In this document: positions 9,115 to 18,593 of the stretch, in pieces
Position numbering within the stretch: position 1 is the first letter of the stretch
How the letters are laid out: each line of letters starts with the position of its first letter
DNA from: JADLHS01 sp020848635
Lineage (GTDB): Bacteria; Verrucomicrobiota; Verrucomicrobiia; Limisphaerales; JADLHS01
Reading direction: 5' to 3'
DNA length: 64,000 bases
Assembly: GCA_037044975.1 (NCBI GenBank)
Contig: JBAOIL010000027.1
Coordinates: forward strand, 157,143 to 221,142
Translations under genes and position numbers: made by a program
The notes under the pieces: generated by a model
The model's database searches: none
What the model saw: only the letters and a program-made list of their open reading frames with translations
What the model was told of the DNA's origin: nothing

Positions 9115-10140
9115 TCAGCGCCAATTCAGGATCACTTTGCCGCACTCGCCGCTCATCATCGCCGCAAAGCCGGTTTCGAATTCGGTATACGGCAGCCGGT
9201 GGGTGATGACGGGCGCGATGTCGAGTCCGGTTTCCAGCATCACGCTCATCTGATACCACGTCTCATACATCTCGCGGCCGTAAATGCCTTTGATCGTGAG
9301 CATGTTGAAAACGACCTTGTTCCAATCAATCGGCATTTGCTCCGGCGGAATGCCCAGCATCGCGATTTTTCCACCGTGACACATGTTGTCAATCATGTCG
9401 CGGAACGCGGCCGGATTGCCGGACATTTCGAGGCCGACGTCGAAGCCTTCCTTCATGCCGAGTTGCTTTTGCACGTCCCGCACATTCCCGGTCTTGACGT
9501 TGAGAGCCACGGTGGCGCCCAGTTTCTTCGCCAGTTCAAGCCGGTAATCGTTCACATCCGTGACGACGACGAACCGCGCGCCCGCGTGTTTGACGATGGC
9601 GGCGGCCATGATGCCGATGGGCCCGGCGCCGGTGATCAACACGTCCTCGCCCAGCACCGGGAAGGAAAGCGCGGTATGCACGGCGTTGCCGAAGGGATCG
9701 AAGATCGCGGCCACATCCTGATCAACCGCCGGCGTGTGCTGCCACACGTTGGTCATCGGCAGCGAAAGATATTCGGCAAACGCGCCCGGCCGGTTCACGC
9801 CGACGCCTTTTGTGTCCGCGCAGAGATGGCGACGGCCGGCCATGCAGTTACGGCAACGACCGCACACCACATGCCCCTCGCCGCTGACCACATCGCCCAG
9901 GCGAAAGTCGTTCACATTGGAGCCGACGGCGACGATTTCGCCGACAAACTCATGCCCCACCACCATCGGCACGGGAATCGTCCGCTGCGCCCACGCATCC
10001 CATTTATAAATGTGGAGGTCCGTTCCGCAGATGCCGGTGCGGTTGACCCGAATGAGAACGTCGTTAATGCCGATCTGCGGTTCCGGCACTTCCACAAGCT
10101 GCAGACCGGGTTCGGATTTGGTTTTCGCCAAGGCTTTCAT
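9115..10140 (-). CDS. tdh: L-threonine 3-dehydrogenase
   Basis: 341 residues, the usual length, counting from the Met that begins MKALAKTK, as in characterised Tdh proteins; an upstream in-frame Met adds seven residues. This zinc-dependent medium-chain dehydrogenase oxidises L-threonine with NAD to 2-amino-3-oxobutyrate. Catalytic zinc residues are visible in TGICGTDLHIYKWD (Cys38) and VVGHEFVGE. The structural zinc site is the Cys cluster CGRCRNC...HLC, and the Rossmann motif is GAGPIGIMAAA. The segment DPFGNAVHTALSF is characteristic of Tdh. The usual partner gene kbl (2-amino-3-ketobutyrate CoA ligase) is not adjacent; a cysteine-synthase-like gene follows instead. Confidence 0.92.
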   Translation of the reverse strand: MKALAKTKSEPGLQLVEVPEPQIGINDVLIRVNRTGICGTDLHIYKWDAWAQRTIPVPMVVGHEFVGEIVAVGSNVNDFRLGDVVSGEGHVVCGRCRNCMAGRRHLCADTKGVGVNRPGAFAEYLSLPMTNVWQHTPAVDQDVAAIFDPFGNAVHTALSFPVLGEDVLITGAGPIGIMAAAIVKHAGARFVVVTDVNDYRLELAKKLGATVALNVKTGNVRDVQKQLGMKEGFDVGLEMSGNPAAFRDMIDNMCHGGKIAMLGIPPEQMPIDWNKVVFNMLTIKGIYGREMYETWYQMSVMLETGLDIAPVITHRLPYTEFETGFAAMMSGECGKVILNWR

Positions 10141-10366
10141 TTGATTGACCGGCCTCATCATCCAATTTCACGGCGGCCTCTCGCAATCCCCCAAATGTGG
10201 GGGGATGACCGTTGATATAGGGCTCGTGGCGATTGCCTTCTGGTAGGCGCGGGTAACGCCATGCAGATTCACCCACGCAGACTAGCGGCGCGGAAGCGGG
10301 AACTGAGCGCGCCTCGGTGACCACGACCGGCCTATGATTCAGAACGGCCGGCTTTACGAGCAAAGA

Positions 10367-11080
10367 TTACTCGCTGCGCAGGGAAGATAGCGAGCGTTGC
10401 CAACGGGGCAACCAGTGATGGTTCTTGTCCACTGAGAGCACAACGGCGCTGGCCCGGCCGACGATCTGTTTGCGATCCACCGTTCCCCAGTAGCGGGAAT
10501 CAAAACTGTCATCGCGATTGTCGCCCATCATGAAGTATTGGCCTTCCGGCACGCGCAGCGGGGCGAAGGTGCGCAAGGCCGGTGCGGCGGGGTAACCGGC
10601 GACGGCATGGGCTTGCCCGGGGAGTTGTTCGCTGGCGAAAGTCCGGCTCGTGCGTTCACTGGCAGGAATGTCGCGCAGGATTTCCTCGGCGATGGGTTGA
10701 TATTCGACCGGCTGTCCGTTGAGCACGAGTGCATTGTTGCGCAGCTCAAGGGTGTCACCCGGCACGCCGATGACGCGTTTGACGAGGCGTTTGCCGTCGT
10801 GCGGCGAGAAGAAAACCACGATGTCGCCGCGCTGCGGGTTGCCCCACGCGGCAAGGCGCCAGGTCGTGAACGGCACTTTGAGATCATAGGCCAGCTTGTT
10901 AACCAAGACGCGATCTCCTTCGAGAATGGTGGGACGCATGGAGCCGGTCGGCACGTCATTCCAGTCGGCGAGCGAGGACCGCACGGCGAAGACGGCGAGC
11001 GCGAGGAGGAACAGCGGGCGGATTTCTTGTCGCCACAACTTGAGGGCCCGGGCGCGAACACTTGGCGTCTCCTGTTTCAT
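10367..11080 (-). CDS. lepB: Signal peptidase I
   Basis: 237 residues from the ATG at 11080; the longer frame upstream has no family resemblance. A basic N-terminus and one membrane segment (residues 22-38) anchor the S26 protease on the inner membrane with the active site outside. The nucleophile is Ser47 in VPTGSMRPTI, and the general base is Lys101 in RLVKRVIGVPGD. The later box MMGDNRDDSFDSRYWG is also present. It removes signal peptides from exported preproteins, of which this window encodes many. The single N-terminal membrane helix is the commoner bacterial arrangement rather than the two-helix E. coli form. It is divergent from the next gene across 216 bases in which I see no clear promoter. 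Confidence 0.9.
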   Translation of the reverse strand: MKQETPSVRARALKLWRQEIRPLFLLALAVFAVRSSLADWNDVPTGSMRPTILEGDRVLVNKLAYDLKVPFTTWRLAAWGNPQRGDIVVFFSPHDGKRLVKRVIGVPGDTLELRNNALVLNGQPVEYQPIAEEILRDIPASERTSRTFASEQLPGQAHAVAGYPAAPALRTFAPLRVPEGQYFMMGDNRDDSFDSRYWGTVDRKQIVGRASAVVLSVDKNHHWLPRWQRSLSSLRSE

Positions 11081-11296
11081 GAGGAGTTTGACTCGGGACG
11101 GCCCGGATTGTTCAAAGCGCATTCGGACGTTTCGGCATGGCTGGCGCCCGGAGGAGTCCGCGCGACCCCTCGCTTCGGGCATTACGCTTATCGGACAGGC
11201 AACGGTGGAAATCCAGACGGCGCACCCTCCCAACGGCACGATTGTACCACGGTTTTGCCAAAGCGTTGGCTGGCCTTGCGATTGCTCTCTGAGGGA

Positions 11297-12853
11297 ATGC
11301 GTTTGTCTCAGTATCGTATGGCGCGCGGGTTAATAGGTCTGCTCCTGCTCCTCCTGGCGTTGTCCGTGCGGGCGGAGCGCATCAATCAGGAAGGCCGAAT
11401 TCTTGGCCTATTGCCACCGGTCACGGATGCCACCTTGTTCAACACCCCGAATGCCGATGCGGTGTTGGCCGCGATGCAGATTTTCCCGGTGACAAATCCG
11501 TGGAACGAAGACATCTCGCAACGACCGTTGCTGGGGAATTCGGATGCGATGATCACCCAGATTAATGCCGATCTTGCGGCAACCCGGCGAACCTTGCGGG
11601 CGTTCAAGGAGATGAATTTTGTCCTCGTGCCGGATGCCCAGCCGACGCTGCCGATCCATCTCTTTGACTACCCGGACGAATCCGATCTTGACGGCGGGAC
11701 ATTTCCTGATGCGCTTTATCCGATCCCGTCAAACATGCCGGTGGAGACCTGGCCGGCCGAGACGGAAGGACAAACTCTGTCGCAGTGGCAGGAGGATGTG
11801 AACGATTGGGGCGGCGACCGGCATGCGATCGTTGTGAAACCCGGCAGCGGTCTCATCTGGGAAACGTGGCAAGCCAGGCGGGTGGACAATAACTGGGAAG
11901 CGTCCAACGGTGCAAAGTTCAACCTTAACGCCAACGGGCTGCGTCCAGCCGGTTGGACATCCGGGGACGCCGCGGGTTTGCCGATGTTCCCCGCGCTGCC
12001 ACGCTTTGATGAATGTGAACGTGGCATGGTCGAGCATGCGCTGCGGATCGTGGTCAAACGGACGCGCTACAACCACTATGTCTATCCGGCGACGCACTTC
12101 GCTTCGCATGCGACCAACACGAGCGTGAATCTCCCCGCGATGGGTCAGCGGCTGCGGATCAAATCGTCTTTTGCCATCCCGCCGACCTGGACGAAGCAGG
12201 AAAAGGCCGTGTTGCGGGCGCTAAAAAAGTACGGCGCGCTGGTGGCGGACAACGGCAATTTCTTTTCAATCTCGGTCACGCCCGACGACCGTTGGCCGGT
12301 AGGTTGTTTCGATCATCTATCCACTATTGGAATTACTAACTTCGAAGCCATTCAAGCCACCGGTCCGGATGAAGGTCCCCGTTCACCGGGCGTGCCGATT
12401 GCGAACGCCGGTCCAGATCAAAGTGCGTTCGTAGGTGTGCCGGTGCAGTTGCAAGGCGGTGTGAGTTTCAGCAACCTCTTCCCAACCACCAACCAATGGA
12501 AGCGTTACTCCGGACCGACCAACGTCAGCCTTGCCAACTCGGTCCAAACGAACACCACGGCGACTTTTGCTGTGCCGGGTGTTTACACGTTGATGTTGAG
12601 TGCCGCGGATGGCGTCCATGCCGTCGCCTTTGACGCCGTGGTTATCACCGTTTCCCCCGCGATCACGCTCGCCATCGCGCGGGCGGGGGCGAATGCGAAC
12701 CTAACCTGGACGGGCGGAGCGCCTCCCTTTGTCGTGGAACAGGCGAATGCGTTGCCGGTGAACTCGTGGCGCAGTGTGCTCACGACGAGCGTTCAAAATG
12801 CGAGCGTGCCGTTGTTGGACGGGGTTGGTTACTTTCGAGTGAAAGGAAACTGA
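11297..12853 (+). CDS. Secreted protein with PKD/Ig-like domain and shared C-terminal module
   Basis: 518 residues from ATG 11297; ATG 11318 is an alternative. A Leu-rich signal peptide (GLIGLLLLLLALSVRAE) is followed by a 340-residue unassigned domain with many Trp and Asp residues (FPVTNPWNEDISQRPLL, GSGLIWETWQA, NHYVYPATHFASH). Conserved His and Trp clusters suggest a real fold, but I do not recognise an enzyme family. Residues 375-460 resemble a PKD/Ig-like domain (PIANAGPDQSAFVGVPVQL and PGVYTLMLSAADG). The last 55 residues (VVEQANALPVNSWRSVLTT, GVGYFRVKGN) form the same kind of C-terminal module seen in two other secreted proteins here. The frame is open upstream into the lepB antisense strand; that part is a shadow. 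Confidence 0.75.
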   Translation: MRLSQYRMARGLIGLLLLLLALSVRAERINQEGRILGLLPPVTDATLFNTPNADAVLAAMQIFPVTNPWNEDISQRPLLGNSDAMITQINADLAATRRTLRAFKEMNFVLVPDAQPTLPIHLFDYPDESDLDGGTFPDALYPIPSNMPVETWPAETEGQTLSQWQEDVNDWGGDRHAIVVKPGSGLIWETWQARRVDNNWEASNGAKFNLNANGLRPAGWTSGDAAGLPMFPALPRFDECERGMVEHALRIVVKRTRYNHYVYPATHFASHATNTSVNLPAMGQRLRIKSSFAIPPTWTKQEKAVLRALKKYGALVADNGNFFSISVTPDDRWPVGCFDHLSTIGITNFEAIQATGPDEGPRSPGVPIANAGPDQSAFVGVPVQLQGGVSFSNLFPTTNQWKRYSGPTNVSLANSVQTNTTATFAVPGVYTLMLSAADGVHAVAFDAVVITVSPAITLAIARAGANANLTWTGGAPPFVVEQANALPVNSWRSVLTTSVQNASVPLLDGVGYFRVKGN

Positions 12854-12876
12854 GCTGCCGCGATGGGCCAGCCCCA

Positions 12877-13904
12877 TCATGGCTGTAGCCAGCGCACAAA
12901 CCATTCGATGGCGGCTTGCTCCGATTCTGGGGTGACTTGGTGCGCCGTATTTTCCTGGAGGCGCAGAACGAACCGATCTTCCTTGCCGGCGGCGCGATAC
13001 GCATTCGCCGCCGCATCGGTACATTCCTTGAGGCCGGCCAGGGGCGTGAGGCGGTCGGAATCGCCGTTTATGATCAGCAGTGGTCGCGGGGCGACCAACG
13101 GCAGCATGGCCGGGCCGTCGAACTCGTCGCAGATGCCAGGCACGATGCGGTCGTAGAATCTTCTCGCAAACTTTGCGTCCGGCTCTGCGACCTTGGCTGC
13201 TTTGGCCGCGGCTGCGAAGGCGATAGGAATTGTGCCGACGCGCGCTGGCCAGGCGTTGTTTTCCAGCGCCCAGCGAAAGCTCTGCACCCCGAGGCAAGGC
13301 ACGACGACGGCGATGCGCGGGTCCACTGCGGCGGCGAGGTAGGCTTCGATGCCGCCCTTGGAAATCCCGATCAGGCCGATGCGTTTCGCGTCCACGTCCT
13401 TGCGCGTTTTGAGATAATCAATCAGCCGCATTACATCCACCACCGTATCGTAATAGAGTGGATGGGCTCGTGTGCATCATGCCACGCGCCCAGAATGGCG
13501 TTTTGATACTCCTCCGTGCCTTTGCCCGCGCTGCGGCGTTCGCCGTGGTAGCGTCCGTCAATCGCCACGGCAACAAAACCACGGGTTGCCAGCTTGCGGC
13601 ACAGGGCGACCATGTTGGCCTTGCTGCCGCCGGTGCCGTGCAACGTGATGACGACCGGCCGCCGCCCGCGTGATTGTTCATCCTTGAGCAGCACCCCGGT
13701 GACGCGTTGGGCCTTGGTTGTCGCGAATGAAAAATGAATCTGTGCAATGCCATTCGTGGCGGGCAATTTTTCAACCTTTGGTGCCAGCGACACGCGCCGA
13801 TCCTGAACCAGGTTGCGAAAGTCCGCTCGTGCGTCCGCTGCGCGACTGGAGATGACCGCGAGCGAGGGGAGCGCAATGGCCAATAACCAGGGGATGTGCT
13901 TCAT
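12877..13904 (-). CDS. Exported alpha/beta hydrolase (dienelactone hydrolase / acetyl-xylan-esterase-like), one frame break
   Basis: About 342 residues once one base is restored. It has a signal peptide (IPWLLAIALPSLAVISSRAA), then the oxyanion segment PVVITLHGTGGSK and DGRYHGER. The nucleophile elbow is GLIGISKGGIEA (Ser in GISKG). A likely acid lies in LLIINGDSDRLTP, and the His may be the one in NTAHQVTPES. The two pieces are 13904-13431 and 13443-12877. Adding one C to the CCC run (GGG at 13464-13466 on the plus strand) gives EPHPLYYDTVVDVMRLIDYL, a perfect family match, so the break is probably a sequencing error. Such enzymes deacylate esters, often on plant polysaccharides. The gene converges on the 11297 gene with a 23-base gap. 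Confidence 0.75.
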
Positions 13905-14045
13905 AGCCCTATTTCAGCGGCCGTGGCGGGAATTGCAAGCGGCTTTCTTTCGCGATGTGACCCGGGTGTTCCGCTGCATGAATCTGGCTTGGGGCAAAGT
14001 TTTTCTTTGCGTCGCGACGGCTTTGTGACTTTGCTTTAAGCAATT

Positions 14046-15536
14046 ATGAGCAAGATTTTGGAAACCTGTCCTAATTTCATTGGTGGCGAATGGCTTTTGT
14101 CCCCGCTCGCCACCACCCCGGTTCACAATCCTTCCACCGGCGAGGTGATTGCCGAATGCCCCGTTGGGAGCGTGGCCGATGTGAACGCGGCGGTGGCGGC
14201 GGCGCACGCGGCTTTTCCGGCGTGGATGGAAACGCCGCCGGTCGAGCGGGCGCGGATTTTGGGCCGGTTCAAGATGTTGATGGAGGATCATTTTGAGGAG
14301 CTCGTCCGCAGCAACACCCGCGAGAACGGCAAGACGCTGGTCGAATCGCGCGGCGATGTGAAGCGCGGCATGGAGGTCGTGGAGTTTGCGCTCGGGGTGC
14401 CCTCCTTAATGATGGGGGAGGTGTTGGAGAACATGGCCCGCGGAATTGATTGCGAGGCGATCCGCCAGCCGCTCGGCGTGTGTGTCGGCATCACGCCGTT
14501 CAACTTTCCTGCGATGGTGCCGCTGTGGATGTATCCCATTGCCATCGCCTGCGGAAACACATTTGTCCTCAAGCCGAGTGAAAAAGTGCCCCTGACCGCC
14601 ATCAAGATCGCGCGACTCTTTGAAAAGGCCGGACTGCCCAAAGGCGTTTTCAACCTCGTCCACGGTGGGCGCGTCGTCGTGGACGCCCTGCTCACGCATC
14701 CGCAGGTCAAGGCGATTTCGTTCGTCGGTTCGACGCCGATTGCCAAATACATCTACGAGACCGGTACGAAACACGGCAAACGCGTCCAGTCGAACGGTGG
14801 GGCCAAGAATTACGTCATCTTGATGCCGGATGCCGACGTGGAGAATTCCACGCGGGGCGTCATCGAGGCGGCGTTTGGGTGCGCGGGCGAGCGTTGCATG
14901 GCCGGTTCCACCGCCGTTGTGGTTGGCGGCGCGGCAAAGTCCGTTTTGCCGGCGCTCATCGAAGCCACGAAGCGTATCAAGGTTGGTCCGACGGATCGCG
15001 AAGCGCAGCCGGACATGGGCGCGGTCATCACCCGCCAGCATCGGGACCGGGTATTGGAGCTAATCGAGACGGGCGTAAAGGAAGGAGCGCAGATTCCGGC
15101 GGACGGTCGTGGGGTGAAAGTTAGCGAAGCTCCCAATGGTTTCTATGTCGGGGCCACGATTCTCGATCATGTGCAAACCGGCATGAAGGTGGCGAATGAA
15201 GAAATTTTTGGCCCGGTCCTGAATGTGATGCACATGGAGGATTTGGACCGCGCCATCGAATTGGCCAACCAGTCGGTTTTTGGCAACGGGGCTTCCATCT
15301 TCACCCGTTCCGGGAAAGCGGCGCGCGAATTCAAGCATCGCGTCAATTGCGGCATGGTCGGCATCAACATTGGCGTGCCCGCCTCGATGGCCTGGTTTCC
15401 CTTCAACGGGCGGAACGATTCGTTCTTCGGCGACCTTCACATGCAAGGCCGGGAAGGGGTGCAATTCTTCACGCAACAAAAGGTGACGACGAGCCGCTGG
15501 TTCAGCTACGGCGAGGGTGACATCTGGCATCGTTAG
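14046..15536 (+). CDS. mmsA: Methylmalonate-semialdehyde dehydrogenase (CoA-acylating)
   Basis: 496 residues, the usual length for this aldehyde dehydrogenase branch. It oxidises methylmalonate or malonate semialdehyde with NAD and CoA to propionyl-CoA or acetyl-CoA, in valine, thymine or inositol catabolism. Visible motifs: GITPFNFPAMVPLWMYPIA and FVLKPSEKVP (cofactor binding), FVGSTPIAKYIY, QSNGGAKNYVILMPDAD, and the nucleophile Cys284 in FGCAGERCMAGS. The general-base Glu of ordinary aldehyde dehydrogenases is replaced, as expected for the CoA-dependent subfamily. The C-terminus with NDSFFGDLHMQGREGVQFFTQ is diagnostic. No Shine-Dalgarno is visible before the ATG. The rex gene follows after 80 bases on the same strand. 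Confidence 0.93.
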   Translation: MSKILETCPNFIGGEWLLSPLATTPVHNPSTGEVIAECPVGSVADVNAAVAAAHAAFPAWMETPPVERARILGRFKMLMEDHFEELVRSNTRENGKTLVESRGDVKRGMEVVEFALGVPSLMMGEVLENMARGIDCEAIRQPLGVCVGITPFNFPAMVPLWMYPIAIACGNTFVLKPSEKVPLTAIKIARLFEKAGLPKGVFNLVHGGRVVVDALLTHPQVKAISFVGSTPIAKYIYETGTKHGKRVQSNGGAKNYVILMPDADVENSTRGVIEAAFGCAGERCMAGSTAVVVGGAAKSVLPALIEATKRIKVGPTDREAQPDMGAVITRQHRDRVLELIETGVKEGAQIPADGRGVKVSEAPNGFYVGATILDHVQTGMKVANEEIFGPVLNVMHMEDLDRAIELANQSVFGNGASIFTRSGKAAREFKHRVNCGMVGINIGVPASMAWFPFNGRNDSFFGDLHMQGREGVQFFTQQKVTTSRWFSYGEGDIWHR

Positions 15537-15616
15537 CCGCCAACAGCCGGAATGCGTCATGGCTATTTCTCCGGGTGCTTGCCGTGCCGCGTCGGGTTGG
15601 CTAGTTTCGGCGGCCT

Positions 15617-16249
15617 GTGAAAAAAACTGGTCGCCCCGTCATTCCGCGCAAGACGATTTATCGGCTTTCGATCTACCTGCGCTGCCTGGCGCGGTTGCGC
15701 GAAAACAGCATCGTTACCGTCTCGAGTGAGGCGCTGGCGAAGGCGGCGGGGGTCAAGTCCACCCAGTTACGGAAGGATTTGGCGTATTTCGGCACCTTCG
15801 GGACGCGCGGTTTGGGTTATGACGTGGGGGAATTGTCGCGGATGATCGCGGATGAACTCGGCACTTCGCGTCTTCAGCCGGTGATTTTGGTGGGCGTGGG
15901 CAACCTCGGGCTGGCGCTGCTGTCGTATCGCGGGTTCGAGAAGGAGGGGTTTGAAATCGTGGGAGCCTTCGACGTCGAGCCGCAGCGCCCGCGCGGTAAA
16001 AAGATCCAAGTAACCGTCTTCGGCTTGGATAAAGTGCCAGCGTTCATCCGCGAGCATCGGGTGCGAATGGCGATACTTACCGTGCCCGCCGAGGCAGCGC
16101 AGGCCGTAGCCAACCAACTCATCGCCTGTGGCGTGATGGGGATCCTGAATTTTTCCCCAATCGTTCTGCACGTGCCGGAGGAGGTGATGGTGAACAACGT
16201 CAACCTCGCCATCGAATTGGAGAATCTTAGTTATTTCATTCAGGAATAA
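15617..16249 (+). CDS. rex: Redox-sensing transcriptional repressor Rex
   Basis: 210 residues, standard length, starting at a GTG. The N-terminal winged helix (VIPRKTIYRLSIYLRCLARL, VSSEALAKAAGVKSTQLRKD, AYFGTFGTRGLGYDV) recognises an inverted-repeat operator. The C-terminal Rossmann domain binds NAD(H) (VILVGVGNLGLALLSYRGF), and the last helix (NNVNLAIELENLSYFIQ) is the domain-swapped dimerisation helix. Rex represses fermentation and respiration genes when NADH/NAD is low and leaves DNA when NADH rises. PFOR and complex I in this window are plausible targets, but I found no convincing TTGTGA-N8-TCACAA operator upstream of them. The ebo-like genes begin 70 bases downstream on the same strand. 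Confidence 0.93.
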   Translation: MKKTGRPVIPRKTIYRLSIYLRCLARLRENSIVTVSSEALAKAAGVKSTQLRKDLAYFGTFGTRGLGYDVGELSRMIADELGTSRLQPVILVGVGNLGLALLSYRGFEKEGFEIVGAFDVEPQRPRGKKIQVTVFGLDKVPAFIREHRVRMAILTVPAEAAQAVANQLIACGVMGILNFSPIVLHVPEEVMVNNVNLAIELENLSYFIQE

Positions 16250-16319
16250 TTGGCCGGCGATGATTTCATGAAATTGTTCCCTTGAAGTCGCGGGCGCGGG
16301 TTGAAATGATGGGATCACG

Positions 16320-16583
16320 ATGAACCGTCGGGAATTGCTCGATCTTTACTACTTGGAAGCACGCGCCAAGCTCATTGACGTGGCGGCGTTTCTGGACCGG
16401 CTCGATCGCGCCGACGGAGCGCCGGATTTTCGTTTGACCGCCTTCACGCAAGCCTTGACGCAACTCGAGCCCGGCCGCGAGCCGCGGGTTGAGCGGGTGC
16501 TGGCCAGCCTGAGCGACCCGACCACCGAACCCATTGCGGTCGCGACCACCAAGGCCGCGTGTGGGGCCTGGCCCGGGAAATAG
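16320..16583 (+). CDS. Small helical protein at the EboA position
   Basis: 87 residues, predicted mainly helical (RRELLDLYYLEARAKLIDVA, FTQALTQLEPGREPRVERVL). It is six bases upstream of the TatD-type gene and heads the ebo-like cluster, exactly where eboA lies in known clusters. Known EboA proteins are larger (roughly 200 residues or more), so this would be a reduced version or an unrelated lineage-specific subunit. I assign it by position only. Its tight spacing, acidic/basic helical character and lack of a signal peptide fit a cytoplasmic protein coexpressed with EboB. Confidence 0.55.
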   Translation: MNRRELLDLYYLEARAKLIDVAAFLDRLDRADGAPDFRLTAFTQALTQLEPGREPRVERVLASLSDPTTEPIAVATTKAACGAWPGK

Positions 16584-16589
16584 GCACTT

Positions 16590-17414
16590 ATGCGCTACAT
16601 TGAGCCTCATGCCCACATGGTCAGCCGCGTGACCGATGATTACCGGGCAATGACCCTGGCGGGCTGCGCGGCAGTCTGCGAACCGGCGTTCTGGGCGGGG
16701 TTCGATCGCAGTGCGGCAGCGGGGTTCTATGATTACTTCCGCCAGTTGACCGATCATGAACCGCAGCGGGCCGCAAAATTCGGCTTGCCGCACTTCTCCT
16801 GGCTCTGCATCAACCCGAAGGAATCGGAGGATGTCGGCCTCGCGCGCGAAGTCATTGCCCTCATTCCGCAATTCCTTGACCGGCCCAATGTGCTTGGCAT
16901 CGGCGAGATTGGGCTGAACAAGAATTCGCGCAACGAACTTAAGGTCCTCGAAATGCACGTGGACCTGGCGGCGCGGCACCACCAACTCATCCTCGTCCAC
17001 ACGCCACACCTCGAGGACAAACTCAAGGGCACGCGGCTCATCCTGGATGTCCTGCGCGCCGACGCCCGCATCCAGCCGGAGCGCTGCCTGATTGATCATG
17101 TCGAGGAACACACCGTGAAGATGGTTTTGGACGCCGGCTTCTGGGGCGGCATGACGCTGTACCCGGAAACCAAATGCACCGCCGCCCGGGCCGTGGACAT
17201 GATCGAGCAATACAGTGGCGAACGTTTGTGGATGAACAGCGCGTGCGATTGGGGGGTCAGCGTGCCGTTGGCGATTCCGCTGGCCGCATTGGAATTGCGG
17301 CGGCGCGGTCATGGGGCGGAAGCCATTGACCGGCTGATTTACCAAAACCCGGTGCGCTTCCTGAGCCAGTGCTCCAAGTTCAAGCTGCCGAACGAGGCCG
17401 TGACGCCCGTATGA
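16590..17414 (+). CDS. eboB: EboB: TatD-family metal-dependent hydrolase of the Ebo cluster
   Basis: 274 residues of an amidohydrolase-type TIM barrel. Metal ligands expected for TatD proteins are present: EPHAHM at residues 5-10, the Glu in VLGIGEIGLNKN, the His in LILVHTPHLEDK, the His in LIDHVEEHT, and the Asp in NSACDWG. TatD enzymes are metal-dependent nucleases or hydrolases; in Ebo clusters the real substrate is unknown. The gene overlaps the following eboE by ATGA (17411-17414), which indicates translational coupling. Ebo genes have been linked to export of a scytonemin precursor in cyanobacteria and to secondary metabolites in other bacteria; that is prior knowledge, not evidence from here. 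Confidence 0.8.
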   Translation: MRYIEPHAHMVSRVTDDYRAMTLAGCAAVCEPAFWAGFDRSAAAGFYDYFRQLTDHEPQRAAKFGLPHFSWLCINPKESEDVGLAREVIALIPQFLDRPNVLGIGEIGLNKNSRNELKVLEMHVDLAARHHQLILVHTPHLEDKLKGTRLILDVLRADARIQPERCLIDHVEEHTVKMVLDAGFWGGMTLYPETKCTAARAVDMIEQYSGERLWMNSACDWGVSVPLAIPLAALELRRRGHGAEAIDRLIYQNPVRFLSQCSKFKLPNEAVTPV

Positions 17415-18580
17415 TTCTCAAGCACGGACTGCACCTCGCCTACTGCACCAATGTTCATCCCGGCGAAGATTGGGCGGCAACGTTTGATGCGCTGAATCGC
17501 TACACCTTGCGGGTCAAGGAGCGGGTTCAACCCCAAGGCCAATACGCCATCGGCCTGCGCTTGAGCGACCGCGCTGCGCGCGAGCTGGCCGATCCCAAAA
17601 CGCTGTTGGCGTTCCAGCGCTGGCTGGAGCAGCACGAGTGCTACGTTTTTACGATCAACGGTTTCCCCTTCGGCCAGTTTCACGGCACCCGCGTCAAAGA
17701 GCAGGTGTATCGGCCCGACTGGACGGACCCGCAGCGGCTGGATTACACCAATCGTTTGTTTGACCTGCTCGTCCAACTGCTGCCGCCCGGGGTGGAGGGC
17801 AGCGTCAGTACGTTGCCCGGGTCGTTCAAGGAATTCATCAAGTTGCCCGAACAGGAGCGCGCCATCCGCGACAACGTGTGGCGTTGCGTCGAGCACATTG
17901 CCCGGACGAGCGAGCGCACGGGGCGGCGATTGCATCTCGGGATGGAGCCGGAGCCGCTGGGATGGTTTGAGAACACCGAAGAGACCGTGACGTTCTTTGG
18001 CCGCCTGCGCGACGAGCATCCCGGGGACGCGCGCCTGAACCAGCATCTGGGCGTGAATTACGACACCTGTCATTTCGCGCTGGAGTATGAAACGCCGGCG
18101 ATCGCGCTCGCGCGATTGCAGCAGCAGGGTATTCGCGTGAGCAAAATTCATCTCAGTAATGCGCTGAAACTCACCCCGACTCCCGCCGCTCGGCAGCATC
18201 TTGCCGCGTTCGCTGACGATGTGTATTTGCATCAGGTTATCATCCGGCATGGGGACGGGACCCTGACGCGCTTCCGGGATCTGGCGCCGGCGCTCGCCAG
18301 TCCGCTGGCGGTTGCGCCCGCGCCCGGCGACGAATGGCGGGTGCATTTCCACATCCCTTTGCATTCCGAGTTGAGCGGGGAATTTGGCACCACGTCGGAT
18401 CACGTTACGGGACTGCTGAAGTTGCTTCAGGCGCAGCCGCAGCTTTGCGCCCATCTGGAAATGGAAACTTACACGTGGGCCGTGCTGCCGGAAACGCTTC
18501 GCACCCGCGATGTGACGGACCAGCTTGTGGCCGAGTACGGCTGGACCCGGCAACGCCTCGCCGAATACGGCCTGGCCTAG
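17411..18580 (+). CDS. eboE: EboE: sugar isomerase-like TIM-barrel protein of the Ebo cluster
   Basis: 389 residues from the ATG overlapping the eboB stop; the longer upstream frame is inside eboB. The sequence matches the EboE type: MILKHGLHLAYCTNVHPGE at the start, FTINGFPFGQFHG, GSVSTLPGSFKEF, LGMEPEPLGWFENTEE, and NYDTCHFALEYE. It resembles xylose isomerase-like epimerases, with Glu, Asp and His positions suited to binding a divalent metal. The reaction is not established. It acts in the cytoplasm, with EboB encoded just before and the membrane protein EboC 13 bases after. Confidence 0.82.
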   Translation: MILKHGLHLAYCTNVHPGEDWAATFDALNRYTLRVKERVQPQGQYAIGLRLSDRAARELADPKTLLAFQRWLEQHECYVFTINGFPFGQFHGTRVKEQVYRPDWTDPQRLDYTNRLFDLLVQLLPPGVEGSVSTLPGSFKEFIKLPEQERAIRDNVWRCVEHIARTSERTGRRLHLGMEPEPLGWFENTEETVTFFGRLRDEHPGDARLNQHLGVNYDTCHFALEYETPAIALARLQQQGIRVSKIHLSNALKLTPTPAARQHLAAFADDVYLHQVIIRHGDGTLTRFRDLAPALASPLAVAPAPGDEWRVHFHIPLHSELSGEFGTTSDHVTGLLKLLQAQPQLCAHLEMETYTWAVLPETLRTRDVTDQLVAEYGWTRQRLAEYGLA

Positions 18581-18593
18581 CGGATCAACCCCG

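Noticed and set aside
10064..10363. Minus-strand frame in the lepB-tdh gap
   Set aside because: Overlaps the tdh start in another frame and resembles no family; the gap holds only GC-rich hairpins without T tracts.
14018..14034. TTTGTGAC before mmsA considered as a Rex operator
   Set aside because: Only one half-site is present; the inverted partner is missing.
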